A stretch of DNA of 64,000 bases, from NCBI GenBank assembly GCA_018815325.1, contig JAHIYE010000017.1:30608-94607 (forward strand). The letters are read 5' to 3'. Positions within the stretch are counted from its first letter, which is position 1. Every line of letters starts with the position of its first letter. Below the pieces are notes generated by a model. That model was not told the origin of the DNA, ran no database searches, and worked only from the letters and a program-made list of their open reading frames with translations. This DNA is from Gammaproteobacteria bacterium (GTDB lineage Bacteria > Pseudomonadota > Gammaproteobacteria > Burkholderiales > Burkholderiaceae_C). The position numbers and the translations under genes were made by a program. Positions 31,424 through 39,835 of this stretch are shown here, in pieces.

Positions 31424-32112
31424 CAGGAGGCCGCCTTCAGCAAATAGCCCAGGCCCCGCAGCGTGACCAGCGAGACCTGGGTGGCGCTGAGCTTCTTGCG
31501 CAAGCGGTAGACCACCACCTCAATGGCCTCGTACTGCACCTCGTCCTCGCCGGGAAAGACCTGCGCGAACAGTTTCTCCTTGGCCACAGCATGCCCGGGG
31601 CGCACCATGAGGGCCTGCAGCAGGGCCAGTTCGCGCGGCGCCAGTTCCAGCACTGCGTTGCCATGGTATATCGCGCCGCTATGTTTTTCATAGCGTATGT
31701 CGCCCACCTGGAGAGAGCTGAGGGGCAATTCGGTACGTGAATCTTCGCGGTGCGCGGCACGCCGCGCGAGCGCGCGGATGCGGGCCTCGAGCTCATCCAG
31801 GTCAAAGGGTTTGGCCAGGTAGTCATCAGCCCCGAAGTTCAGTCCCGCCACGCGGTCGCCCACGGTGCCGCGCGCCGTCAGGATGATCACCGGGGTGGCC
31901 AGGCCGGTGGCACGGGCCTGCTGCAGCACTTGCAGACCATCCAGGCCGGGCAGGTTGACATCGAGCACCACCACATCGGGCAGGAAGGTGGACCAGCGCG
32001 CCAGCGCCTGGCGACCATCGCCACAGGTGTCCACCTCCATGCCACGCCGGCTCAGCGAGCGCTGCAGTGTGGCCTGCATGGCGGGGTCGTCTTCAACAAT
32101 CAGCAGTTTCAT
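31423..32112 (-). CDS. tctD: Response regulator TctD-like (OmpR/PhoB family)
   Basis: A 229-residue two-domain regulator: receiver domain with phospho-acceptor Asp51 in VVVLDVNLPGLDG and a C-terminal winged helix (about 130-228). The start MKLLIVEDDP is at 32112; the longer frame to 32220 is rejected because it would run into the divergent promoter. The coding sequence contains a CGCTAT...ATAGCG palindrome at 31677-31695 inside the linker between the two domains, a place where insertions are easily tolerated. Confidence 0.9.
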   Translation of the reverse strand: MKLLIVEDDPAMQATLQRSLSRRGMEVDTCGDGRQALARWSTFLPDVVVLDVNLPGLDGLQVLQQARATGLATPVIILTARGTVGDRVAGLNFGADDYLAKPFDLDELEARIRALARRAAHREDSRTELPLSSLQVGDIRYEKHSGAIYHGNAVLELAPRELALLQALMVRPGHAVAKEKLFAQVFPGEDEVQYEAIEVVVYRLRKKLSATQVSLVTLRGLGYLLKAAS

Positions 32113-32163
32113 GAGGGGTGAGTGTGCAGGGAGGGGCAAGAGATGGCGACCCCGGGATTTTCC

Positions 32164-32190
32164 CTGACAGTCTGGACAGCCAACTGACAG
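32164..32190 (+). promoter_or_regulatory. Direct repeats in the tctD-tctC divergent region (possible TctD box)
   Basis: Three near-identical hexamers TGACAG, GGACAG and TGACAG begin at 32165, 32174 and 32185, that is, about one helical turn apart, as expected for OmpR-family regulators. They lie about 50 bases before the tctC start in the 128-base divergent region. The binding role is inferred. Confidence 0.4.
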
Positions 32191-32240
32191 CTTGGCGAGC
32201 CATGATACGCAGGTTTTCAAACCACAATGAAGGAGACACC

Positions 32241-33200
32241 ATGCGTCGCGATACCTTTTTGAAGTCCATGGCGGCCCTGGCCGCAGCAGGCGCCCTGCCC
32301 ATGACGGCGCAGGCCGCCGAATCCCTCAAGATGATGATTCCTGCCAATCCAGGCGGCGGCTGGGACACCACGGGCCGCGCGCTCGGCACGGCCCTGCAGG
32401 CTGCCGGGGTGGCCTCGTCGGTGACTTATGAGAACAAGGGCGGTGCTGCTGGTGCCCTGGGCCTGGCGCAGTTCGTCAATGCCCAGAAGGGTGACCCCAA
32501 TGCACTGATGGTGATGGGTGCGGTCATGCTCGGAGGCATCATCACCGGCAAGCCACCGGTGTCGGTGACGCAGGCCACGCCGATTGCACGCCTGACCAGC
32601 GAGTACAACGTGTTCGTGCTGCCCGAGAACTCCCCCTTCAAGACCATGAAGGATGTGATCGCCCAGCTCAAGAAAGACCCTGGCAGCGTGAAGTGGGGCG
32701 GTGGTTCGCGCGGCTCTACCGAGCACATTGCAGCGGCCATGATTGCCACCGCCGTGGGTGCCGATGCCTCCAAAATCAACTATGTGCCCTTCCGCGGGGG
32801 CGGCGAGGCCACGGCAGCCATCCTGGGCGGCAACGTCACGGTCGGCGGCAGCGGCTACAGCGAGTTCCAGCAATACATCGAGTCCGGCAAGATGAAGCCC
32901 ATCGGCGTGACCTCGTCCCAGCGCCTCAAGGGCATCAACATCCCGACGCTCAAGGAGCAGGGCATTGATGTGGAGATCGGCAACTGGCGTGGTGTGTATG
33001 CGGCGCCCGGCATCACGGCGGCCCAGCGCCAGGCGCTGACCGACATGGTCGTCAAGGCGACCAAATCCAAGGCATGGACTGAGGCGCTGGAGAAGAACAG
33101 CTGGACGCCGGCCCTCATGACCGGCCCCCAGTTTGAAGACTTTGTGGACCGTGAGTTTGCCTTGCTGCGTGCCACCATGGTCAAGGCCGGCATGATCTGA
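32241..33200 (+). CDS. tctC: Tripartite tricarboxylate transporter substrate-binding protein (Bug family, TctC)
   Basis: A 319-residue periplasmic receptor with a Tat-like or Sec signal (MRRDTFLKSMAALAAAG...AQAAES, about 1-28). The Bug hallmark IPANPGGGWDTTGRALGTALQ is near residues 34-54, and the second half has GGSGYSEFQQYIESGKMKPIGVTS. It starts after a GGAGACACC ribosome-binding site. It is followed by the two membrane components, making a complete TctCBA system for a carboxylate. Confidence 0.93.
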   Translation: MRRDTFLKSMAALAAAGALPMTAQAAESLKMMIPANPGGGWDTTGRALGTALQAAGVASSVTYENKGGAAGALGLAQFVNAQKGDPNALMVMGAVMLGGIITGKPPVSVTQATPIARLTSEYNVFVLPENSPFKTMKDVIAQLKKDPGSVKWGGGSRGSTEHIAAAMIATAVGADASKINYVPFRGGGEATAAILGGNVTVGGSGYSEFQQYIESGKMKPIGVTSSQRLKGINIPTLKEQGIDVEIGNWRGVYAAPGITAAQRQALTDMVVKATKSKAWTEALEKNSWTPALMTGPQFEDFVDREFALLRATMVKAGMI

Positions 33201-33279
33201 CGCATCGCCTGCGTTGGTGTTTTCAATCTGATGGTGCGGGGCCTTTGCTGCCCTGCACTGTTTTCATCGCGAGGCCCGT

Positions 33280-33801
33280 ATGGCGCACTCTGACAACTCA
33301 TCTGAATCCAGACTTCATCAAACCGGGGTTGGCTTCGGTATCCTGCTGCTGGCCGGCGGGCTGGCCTATGGGGCGCTGTTCATCTCCTCGGAGGCGGGTT
33401 ACGCCGGCGTAGGACCCAATTTCCTCCCCTGGGTGGTGGCCACAGCGCTGCTGGTTTGTGGCATTGCACTATTGCGCGAGGCCTTGCAAGGCGGGTTTCG
33501 AGACATGGAGAAACCTTCAGGTGCCGACCGGGGCGACTGGGCGGGTTTTGCCTGGCTGTCGGCCGGCGTGCTGCTCAATGCGGCACTGATCACCCGCATC
33601 GGCTTTGTGTTCAGCTGCGCGCTGTGCTTTGTACTGGCGGTGCGTGGACTGCGTGTGTCCGACGGCAAGCCCGCGGGCAGTGGGGTTCAGACCATGAAGG
33701 ACATTGCAACCGGGCTGCTGATTGCGGCTCCGGTGTTCTGGATGTTCACCAAACTGCTCAACATCAATTTGCCGGGACTTACTGGCACGGGCTGGCTGTA
33801 A
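33280..33801 (+). CDS. tctB: Tripartite tricarboxylate transporter small membrane protein TctB
   Basis: A 173-residue protein with four predicted membrane helices (about 17-37, 50-68, 85-125 as two, and 146-165), the size and topology of TctB. It is the least conserved member of the system and is called mainly from its place between tctC and tctA. The end lies 22 bases before the tctA start. Confidence 0.9.
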   Translation: MAHSDNSSESRLHQTGVGFGILLLAGGLAYGALFISSEAGYAGVGPNFLPWVVATALLVCGIALLREALQGGFRDMEKPSGADRGDWAGFAWLSAGVLLNAALITRIGFVFSCALCFVLAVRGLRVSDGKPAGSGVQTMKDIATGLLIAAPVFWMFTKLLNINLPGLTGTGWL

Positions 33802-33823
33802 GCCTTTTCGCGAGATCCTCACC

Positions 33824-35326
33824 ATGATCGACATCTGGAACCAGCTGCTGGGCGGTTTTGCCACGGCAGGTACGCCCATCAACTTGCTGTGGGCCTTTGT
33901 GGGTTGCGTCATCGGCACCGGTATTGGGGTGCTGCCTGGCATCGGTCCGGCGGTGACGGTTGCCATGCTGCTGCCCATCACCTCACAGGTAGAGCCCACC
34001 GCCTCCATGATCTTTTTTGCCGGCATTTATTACGGCGCGATGTATGGCGGCTCAACCACCTCCATCCTGCTCAACACCCCCGGGGAAACCGGCACCATGG
34101 TGACGGCGCTGGAAGGTTTCAAGATGGCCAAGAATGGCCGTGCTGGCGCTGCCTTGGCCACCTCGGCGATTGGCTCGTTCGTGGCCGGCACGATTGCCAC
34201 CGTGCTGGTCACCCTGTTTGCACCGGTGGTCGCCAACTATGCCGTGCGCCTGGGGCCGCCCGAGTATTTCTGCCTCATGCTGCTGGCGTTTGTCACCGTG
34301 AGCGCAGTGCTGGGCAAGAGCACGCTGCGCGGCATGACGGCTTTATTTGTGGGTCTGGCCATGGGGCTGGTCGGCATTGACCAGATCACCGCACAGGTGC
34401 GTTACACCGGCGGTGTGCCCGAATTCCTGGACGGCATCGAGGTGGTGCTGGTCGCCGTCGGCCTGTTCGCGGTGGGGGAGACGCTGTACAACGTGTTGTA
34501 CGAGGGGCGTGGCGAAGCATCGATGAATCCCATCACCAAGGTGCACATGACGGGCGCCGAGTGGAAGCGCTCCTGGCCTGCCTGGCTGCGTGGCACGGCC
34601 ATCGGCTTTCCCTTTGGCACCATTCCGGCCGGCGGCACGGAGATTCCCACTTTTCTGAGCTACGCCACCGAGCGCAAGCTGTCCAAACACCAGGAGGAGT
34701 TTGGCACCACGGGGGCCATTGAAGGCGTGGCAGGTCCCGAGGCGGCGAACAATGCCGCAGTCACCGGCACGCTGGTGCCCTTGCTGACACTGGGCATCCC
34801 GACGTCGGTCACCGCCGCCATCATGCTCAGCGCGTTCCAGAACTATGGCATTCAGCCTGGGCCGCAACTGTTCCAGACCTCTTCCAGCCTGGTATGGGCA
34901 CTGATCGCTTCGCTCTATATCGGCAACGTGATGCTGCTGATTCTCAACCTGCCCATGGTCGGGCTGTGGGTCAAGCTGCTGAAGATTCCCCGTGCCCAAC
35001 TCTATGCCGGCATTTTGATCTTCGCCACCGTGGGGGTGTATGGCATGCGTCAAAGTGCGTTCGACCTGTTCCTGATGTATGGCCTGGGCTTGGTGGGAGT
35101 CGTGATGCGCCGCTATGACTTTCCCACGGCACCCGTGGTGGTGGGCATGATTCTGGGCCCCATGGCTGAGGCGCAGATGCGCAATGCCTTGTCGATCGGC
35201 GAGGGTAACTGGCTGGTATTCGTGCAGCGCCCCATGTCGGCGGTGCTGCTCGCCCTGGTGCTCTCGCTGGTGCTGATACCGCGTGTAATGAAGTGGCTTA
35301 AAAGGCGCGGTCCCACAGCGTCCTGA
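33824..35326 (+). CDS. tctA: Tripartite tricarboxylate transporter large permease TctA
   Basis: A 500-residue membrane protein with roughly 11-12 helices. The TctA signature [19 protein letters not shown] (about residues 36-54) and its duplicate-like [23 protein letters not shown] are present, as is [25 protein letters not shown] in the second half. I chose the ATG at 33824 to give the family N-terminus [12 protein letters not shown]. The sigma-54 activator gene follows after 30 bases on the same strand. Confidence 0.95.
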   Translation: MIDIWNQLLGGFATAGTPINLLWAFVGCVIGTGIGVLPGIGPAVTVAMLLPITSQVEPTASMIFFAGIYYGAMYGGSTTSILLNTPGETGTMVTALEGFKMAKNGRAGAALATSAIGSFVAGTIATVLVTLFAPVVANYAVRLGPPEYFCLMLLAFVTVSAVLGKSTLRGMTALFVGLAMGLVGIDQITAQVRYTGGVPEFLDGIEVVLVAVGLFAVGETLYNVLYEGRGEASMNPITKVHMTGAEWKRSWPAWLRGTAIGFPFGTIPAGGTEIPTFLSYATERKLSKHQEEFGTTGAIEGVAGPEAANNAAVTGTLVPLLTLGIPTSVTAAIMLSAFQNYGIQPGPQLFQTSSSLVWALIASLYIGNVMLLILNLPMVGLWVKLLKIPRAQLYAGILIFATVGVYGMRQSAFDLFLMYGLGLVGVVMRRYDFPTAPVVVGMILGPMAEAQMRNALSIGEGNWLVFVQRPMSAVLLALVLSLVLIPRVMKWLKRRGPTAS

Positions 35327-35356
35327 ACAGGGCGGGTCGCGCGGTAACATCTGCGC

Positions 35357-36844
35357 ATGGAAAAAACCACCTCGCCAGAACGCAGTCTGCCACTGGATGC
35401 CCAGGGCATTCTGGCGCTGGCGGCGCGTTCGATGTTCGAGCTGTTTGCCAACGCCAGCGAGGGCATGCTGCTGGTGGACCGGCAGGCACGTGTGGTGTGG
35501 ATCAACGACCAGTACAAACGCTTTCTACCGGCTCTCGGCTTTGAACGGGTCGAGGATTTTGTCGGTCACCCCGTGGCCAGCGTGGTGCAGAACACCCAGA
35601 TGCACCAGGTGCTGGAGACAGGCAAGCCCATCCTGATTGATCTGCTGAACAACCAGGCGGGCACTTTTGTGGTGAGTCGCATCCCCTTGCGCGACAGTGC
35701 GGGGGAGGTAATTGGCGCCTTGGGTATTGTGTTGTTTGACCAACCTGAGACGACGCTGCAGCCGCTGATCAACAAGTTTGCGCTGCTGCAGCGCGATCTT
35801 GACGAGGCTCGCCGTGAGCTTGCCAGCCAGCGTCACAGCACGCGGCGCTCCAAGTACACCTTCGCGAGTTTTGTCGGCACCAGTGCGGCCACCGTGGAGG
35901 TCAAGCGCCAGGCCCGCCGCGTCGCGCAGTCCAGCAGCCCGGTGCTGCTGCTGGGTGAAACAGGGACCGGCAAGGAGCTGCTGGCGCACGCCATCCATGC
36001 TGCGTCTGCCAGATCGCGTGGGCCTTTGGTGAGTGTGAACATTGCTGCCGTTCCCGACACGCTGCTGGAAGCAGAATTCTTTGGCGTGGCCCCCGGCGCC
36101 TATACCGGCGCGGACCGTAAAGGACGTGAGGGAAAGTTCCGTCTGGCCGATGGGGGCACGCTGTTTCTGGATGAGATTGGCGACATGCCGCTCGGCTTGC
36201 AGGCCAAACTGCTGCGGGTTCTGCAGGAGGGGGAGATCGAACCCCTGGGCTCCAACACCCTGCAACCGTTTGATGCGCGGGTCATTGCCGCCACCTCGCG
36301 TGACCTTGCCAAACTCGTACGCGAAGGCCAGTTTCGTGAAGACCTCTACTACCGCCTGAATGTGCTGCCCATTCGCGTGCCCCCCTTGCGCGAACGCCTG
36401 GAGGACATCCCCGCACTGGTGGAGGTGCTGGGAGAAGAGATTGCCCTGCACAGTGACGCCGGGCAGCCTGAACTGGCGCCAGATGCACTGACCCTGCTGG
36501 CGGCCCAGGCCTGGCGCGGCAATATTCGTGAGTTGCGCAATGTGCTGGAACAGGCGGTGATGCGCAGTGATTCATCCCGTATCAGTCGAGCACAGTTGCA
36601 GGCCGTGCTGAGCGAAGCGGGTATTGAGCAACTCGCCCCCGCAGTGACGCCCAAGGGTAGTGGGCTTGACGGCATGCTGTCTCCGGCCCCTTCACTGCGC
36701 CCATTGGCTCAGCAGGTGGCGGAGCTGGAGCAGCAGGCCATCGCGGCGGCGCTGGCGGCGACCGGCGGCAACAAGCTGGCAGCAGCGCGCATGCTGGGCA
36801 TCTCCCGGGCCACACTCTATGAGCGCTTGGACGTTATTGTCTGA
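35357..36844 (+). CDS. Sigma-54-dependent transcriptional activator (PAS-AAA-Fis HTH)
   Basis: A 495-residue enhancer-binding protein. An N-terminal PAS-like sensor (about 25-130) is followed by a short coiled coil (140-160) and the AAA domain with Walker A GETGTGKE (200-207), Walker B LFLDEIGD (269-276) and the sigma-54 contact loop GAYTGA (247-252), a Phe-to-Tyr variant of GAFTGA. A Fis-type helix-turn-helix (GGNKLAAARMLGISRATLYERL) ends the protein. There is no receiver domain, so the PAS domain probably senses a small molecule. A -24/-12 promoter lies 101 bases after its stop, in front of the liv operon, which is the likely target. Confidence 0.93.
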   Translation: MEKTTSPERSLPLDAQGILALAARSMFELFANASEGMLLVDRQARVVWINDQYKRFLPALGFERVEDFVGHPVASVVQNTQMHQVLETGKPILIDLLNNQAGTFVVSRIPLRDSAGEVIGALGIVLFDQPETTLQPLINKFALLQRDLDEARRELASQRHSTRRSKYTFASFVGTSAATVEVKRQARRVAQSSSPVLLLGETGTGKELLAHAIHAASARSRGPLVSVNIAAVPDTLLEAEFFGVAPGAYTGADRKGREGKFRLADGGTLFLDEIGDMPLGLQAKLLRVLQEGEIEPLGSNTLQPFDARVIAATSRDLAKLVREGQFREDLYYRLNVLPIRVPPLRERLEDIPALVEVLGEEIALHSDAGQPELAPDALTLLAAQAWRGNIRELRNVLEQAVMRSDSSRISRAQLQAVLSEAGIEQLAPAVTPKGSGLDGMLSPAPSLRPLAQQVAELEQQAIAAALAATGGNKLAAARMLGISRATLYERLDVIV

Positions 36845-36896
36845 TTTTTGTCCACATGTCTGAAAATAATACATTTCATTGTCTGATATTCAGGCA
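36838..36896 (+). promoter_or_regulatory. Repeated TGTCTGA motifs (possible upstream activator sites)
   Basis: TGTCTGA occurs at 36838, 36857 and 36880, the first overlapping the activator's stop codon. The last one is part of an imperfect palindrome TGTCTGA-TAT-TCAGGCA (36880-36896). They lie about 50-110 bases upstream of the -24 element, the normal place for enhancer sites. Binding by the adjacent activator is inferred. Confidence 0.5.
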
Positions 36897-36945
36897 TTAA
36901 TTTGGTTGGGATTAAAAATAACCATATGAATCAATAGCTTGCGGA

Positions 36946-36962
36946 TTGGCACGGTCTGTGCA
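36946..36962 (+). promoter_or_regulatory. Sigma-54 (-24/-12) promoter of the liv-type operon
   Basis: TTGGCACGGTCTGTGCA matches the sigma-54 consensus at all key positions except one (GTGC instead of TTGC at -12). The GG (36948-36949) and GC (36960-36961) are separated by exactly ten bases. The first gene starts 34 bases downstream with a good ribosome-binding site (AAGGAG). An activator of the right class is encoded immediately upstream. Confidence 0.8.
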
Positions 36963-36996
36963 GATTGGGGCGTGTTCACATAACAAGGAGACATCC

Positions 36997-38193
36997 ATGA
37001 ACCGTCGCCCCCTTCTGGCGCTGCTGGCGCTATCGAGCCTGACTCTGGCCAGCCCTGGCGCCATGGCCCAGGCCAAGGAAATCCGTATTGCCCACGTCCA
37101 CAGCCTGACCGGCCCGCTGGAGGCTTACGGCAAGCAGACCACCACCGGCTTCATGATGGGCCTGGACTACGCCACCGGCGGCACCATGATGGTGGCCGGC
37201 AAGAAACTGGTGGTGATCGAGAAGGACGACCAGGGCAAGCCTGATCTGGGTAAATCGTTGCTGGCGGCGGCCTACTCGGATGACAAGGCCGACATCGCCG
37301 TGGGGCCCACCTCATCCGGCGTGGCGCTGGCCATGTTGTCCGTGGCCGAGGAGTACAAGAAGATCCTGCTGGTCGAGCCTGCCGTGGCCGACTCCATCAC
37401 CGGTGAAAAGTGGAACAAGTACATCTTCCGCACCGGGCGCAACAGCAGCCAGGATGCGATCTCCAACGCCGTGGCACTCGACAAGCCGGGCACCGTGATT
37501 GCCACGCTGGCGCAGGACTTTGCCTTCGGCCGCGACGGCGTCAAGGCATTCAAGGACTCCATCAAGCATGCCAAGCTGGTGCATGAGGAGTACCTGGCAC
37601 CCGCTACGACCGATTTCACGGCAGGTCTTCAGCACCTGATCGATGCACTGAAAGACAAGCCGGGCCGCAAGATCGTCTGGGTCGTCTGGGCTGGAGCCAA
37701 CTCGCCGTTCTCCAAGTTCGCCGATCAGGAACTGCAAAAGCGTTATGGCATTGAGCTCGCCACCGGTGGCAACATCCTGCCCGCCATGGCTGCCTACAAA
37801 AGCTTCCCTGGCATGGAGGGAGCCGCCTATTACTACTTCGGCATCCCGAAGAACCCGGTGAACGAAGCCATGGTGGCTCAGCACTACAAGGAGTTCAAGT
37901 CACCGCCTGACTTCTTCACGGCCGGGGGTTTCTCTGCTGCGATGGCTGTGGTGACTGCGCTCAAGAAAACCAATGGCAATACCAGCACCAACACGCTGAT
38001 CAAGACCATGGAAGGCATGAGCTTTGACACGCCCAAGGGCGTCATGACCTTCCGCAAGGAAGACCACCAGGCCATGCAGAGCATGTACCACTTCAAGATC
38101 AAGGTGGACCCGGCTTTTGCCTGGGGCGTGCCTGAACTCGTGCGCGAGATCAAGGCGGAGGAGATGAATGTCCCCATCCGCAACAAACGCTGA
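36997..38193 (+). CDS. Branched-chain amino acid-type ABC transporter substrate-binding protein
   Basis: A 398-residue periplasmic receptor with signal peptide (about 1-25, ...GAMAQAKEIRIAHVHSLTGPLEAYG). The type I periplasmic binding fold of the LivJ/LivK family is evident (VGPTSSGVALAMLSVAEEYKK, RTGRNSSQDAISNAVA). The start at 36997 follows AACAAGGAGACATCC. It is the first gene behind the sigma-54 promoter and is followed by a large hairpin and the remaining four transporter genes. The ligand could be an amino acid, an amide or an aromatic acid; sequence alone does not decide. Confidence 0.9.
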   Translation: MNRRPLLALLALSSLTLASPGAMAQAKEIRIAHVHSLTGPLEAYGKQTTTGFMMGLDYATGGTMMVAGKKLVVIEKDDQGKPDLGKSLLAAAYSDDKADIAVGPTSSGVALAMLSVAEEYKKILLVEPAVADSITGEKWNKYIFRTGRNSSQDAISNAVALDKPGTVIATLAQDFAFGRDGVKAFKDSIKHAKLVHEEYLAPATTDFTAGLQHLIDALKDKPGRKIVWVVWAGANSPFSKFADQELQKRYGIELATGGNILPAMAAYKSFPGMEGAAYYYFGIPKNPVNEAMVAQHYKEFKSPPDFFTAGGFSAAMAVVTALKKTNGNTSTNTLIKTMEGMSFDTPKGVMTFRKEDHQAMQSMYHFKIKVDPAFAWGVPELVREIKAEEMNVPIRNKR

Positions 38194-38216
38194 TTGATCG
38201 GGTGCTTGGCTACTGC

Positions 38217-38310
38217 GCGGCCCGCTAGCGGCGTTGCGCAGTGCTCGGAATCCTCACGTACCTGAGTACGTTCCGGTTCCTGTGCGCTGTGCGCCTTGCC
38301 AGCGGCCCGC
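38217..38310 (+). repeat. REP-like long inverted repeat between receptor and ATPase genes
   Basis: Two arms of about 45 bases (outer ends GCGGCCCGCT and AGCGGCCCGC) pair imperfectly and close on a perfect inner stem ACGTAC-CTGA-GTACGT (38256-38271). It occupies most of the 155-base gap after the receptor gene. Such elements between a binding-protein gene and its permease genes are known in enterics to stabilise the upstream mRNA; here this is inference. Confidence 0.7.
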
Positions 38311-38348
38311 TCGCTACGCCACTCCCCCGAGCAAGGGGGAAATGAAAA

Positions 38349-39113
38349 ATGCTTGAAACTACTGATCTCACCATCCGTTTCGGCGGACATGTCGCGGTGA
38401 ATGCCGTCTCGTGCGCATTTGCGCCGGGCACGCTCACGGCCATCGTCGGGCCCAATGGCGCGGGCAAGACGACCTACTTCAACCTGATCTCGGGCCAGCT
38501 CAAGGCCACGGCTGGGTCGGTGCGTCTCAACGGGCGTGACCTCTCGGGCCTGCCGGCGTCTGCACGCACGCGGGCGGGGCTGGGACGGGCCTTTCAGCTG
38601 ACCAACCTGTTTCCTGGCTTGAGCGTGCTGGAGAATGTGCGCCTGGCGGTGCAGGCCACGCGCTCGGGGGCACATCGGCGCGGGTTGAACCTGTGGAGCA
38701 TCTGGAGCGACCATGGGCTGCTCACAGAGCGTGCGCACGCGATTCTGGCGTCCGTCTCCATGGCCGACCGGCAGGACATGCCGGTGGCCAGCCTGCCGCA
38801 TGGCGACCAGCGCAAGCTGGAGGTGGCCTTGCTGATGGCGCTGGATCCGCAGGTCTACATGTTCGACGAGCCAACGGCAGGCATGAGCCACGACGAGGCG
38901 CCCGTCATCCTGAACCTGATCAGGCGGCTCAAGGAAGACAAAACCAAAACCATCCTGCTGGTGGAGCACAAGATGGACGTGGTGCGCGAGCTGGCCGACC
39001 GCATCATCGTGTTGCACAACGGCACGCTGGTGGCAGACGGTGAGCCGTCTGCCGTCATTGCCTCGCCAGTAGTGCAAGAGGCTTATCTCGGCGTGAGCAA
39101 GGAGGCGGCATGA
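38349..39113 (+). CDS. livG: ABC transporter ATP-binding protein (LivG type)
   Basis: A 254-residue ATPase with Walker A GPNGAGKT (about 36-43), Walker B VYMFDEPTAGMSHDE and His-switch LLVEHKMDVV. The LivG insertion region (FPGLSVLENVRLAVQATR...) is present, and the signature loop reads ASLPHGDQRKLEVA, where the canonical LSGG is replaced by LPHGDQ as in several LivG subfamilies. The ATG at 38349 is preceded by GGGGGAAA; the nearby ATG at 38342 is out of frame. The stop overlaps livF. Confidence 0.92.
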   Translation: MLETTDLTIRFGGHVAVNAVSCAFAPGTLTAIVGPNGAGKTTYFNLISGQLKATAGSVRLNGRDLSGLPASARTRAGLGRAFQLTNLFPGLSVLENVRLAVQATRSGAHRRGLNLWSIWSDHGLLTERAHAILASVSMADRQDMPVASLPHGDQRKLEVALLMALDPQVYMFDEPTAGMSHDEAPVILNLIRRLKEDKTKTILLVEHKMDVVRELADRIIVLHNGTLVADGEPSAVIASPVVQEAYLGVSKEAA

Positions 39114-39835
39114 GTGACGCATTGCTGACCCTCGAAGGGGTACACACCCATATTGCGGCGTACCACATCCTGCACGGGGTGGACCTGGTCGTGCCGCGCG
39201 GCCAGCTCACCATGCTGCTCGGGCGCAATGGTGCGGGCAAGACCACCACGTTGCGCACCATCATGGGCCTATGGCAGGCCTCGCAGGGGCGTGTCACTTT
39301 CAACGGGCAGGACATCACGAAGCTGCACACACCGCAGATCGCCGGCCTGAACATCGCCTACGTACCAGAGAACATGGGTATCTTTGCCGACCTCACGGTG
39401 AAGGAAAACATGCTGCTGGCTGCACGCCATGCCAGGAACGCCAGCCAGATGGACGAGGCCCGGTTGCAGTGGATCTTCAAGCTGTTTCCCGCGGTGGAGA
39501 AGTTCTGGAACCATCCGGCGGGCAAGCTCTCGGGTGGGCAGAAGCAGATGCTGGCCGTGGCACGCGCCATCGTCGAGCCACGCGAGCTGCTGATCGTGGA
39601 TGAACCGAGCAAGGGCCTCGCCCCCGCCATCATCAACAACATGATCGAGGCCTTCCAGCAGCTCAAGGCCGGTGGTGTGACCGTGCTGCTGGTGGAGCAG
39701 AACATCAACTTCGCCAAGCGCCTGGGCGATCGCGTGGCCGTGATGGACAACGGCGTGGTAGTCCACGCCGGTGCCATGCAGGAATTGGCCGGAAACGAAG
39801 AACTGCAGCAATCCTTGCTGGGCCTGGCACTATGA
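39110..39835 (+). CDS. livF: ABC transporter ATP-binding protein (LivF type)
   Basis: A 241-residue ATPase with Walker A GRNGAGKT (about 37-44), signature KLSGGQKQMLAVARA and Walker B LLIVDEPSKGLAP. It is the second ATPase of the heteromeric HAAT importer. Four-base overlaps with livG upstream and livH downstream (ATGA) show tight translational coupling. Confidence 0.93.
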   Translation: MSDALLTLEGVHTHIAAYHILHGVDLVVPRGQLTMLLGRNGAGKTTTLRTIMGLWQASQGRVTFNGQDITKLHTPQIAGLNIAYVPENMGIFADLTVKENMLLAARHARNASQMDEARLQWIFKLFPAVEKFWNHPAGKLSGGQKQMLAVARAIVEPRELLIVDEPSKGLAPAIINNMIEAFQQLKAGGVTVLLVEQNINFAKRLGDRVAVMDNGVVVHAGAMQELAGNEELQQSLLGLAL

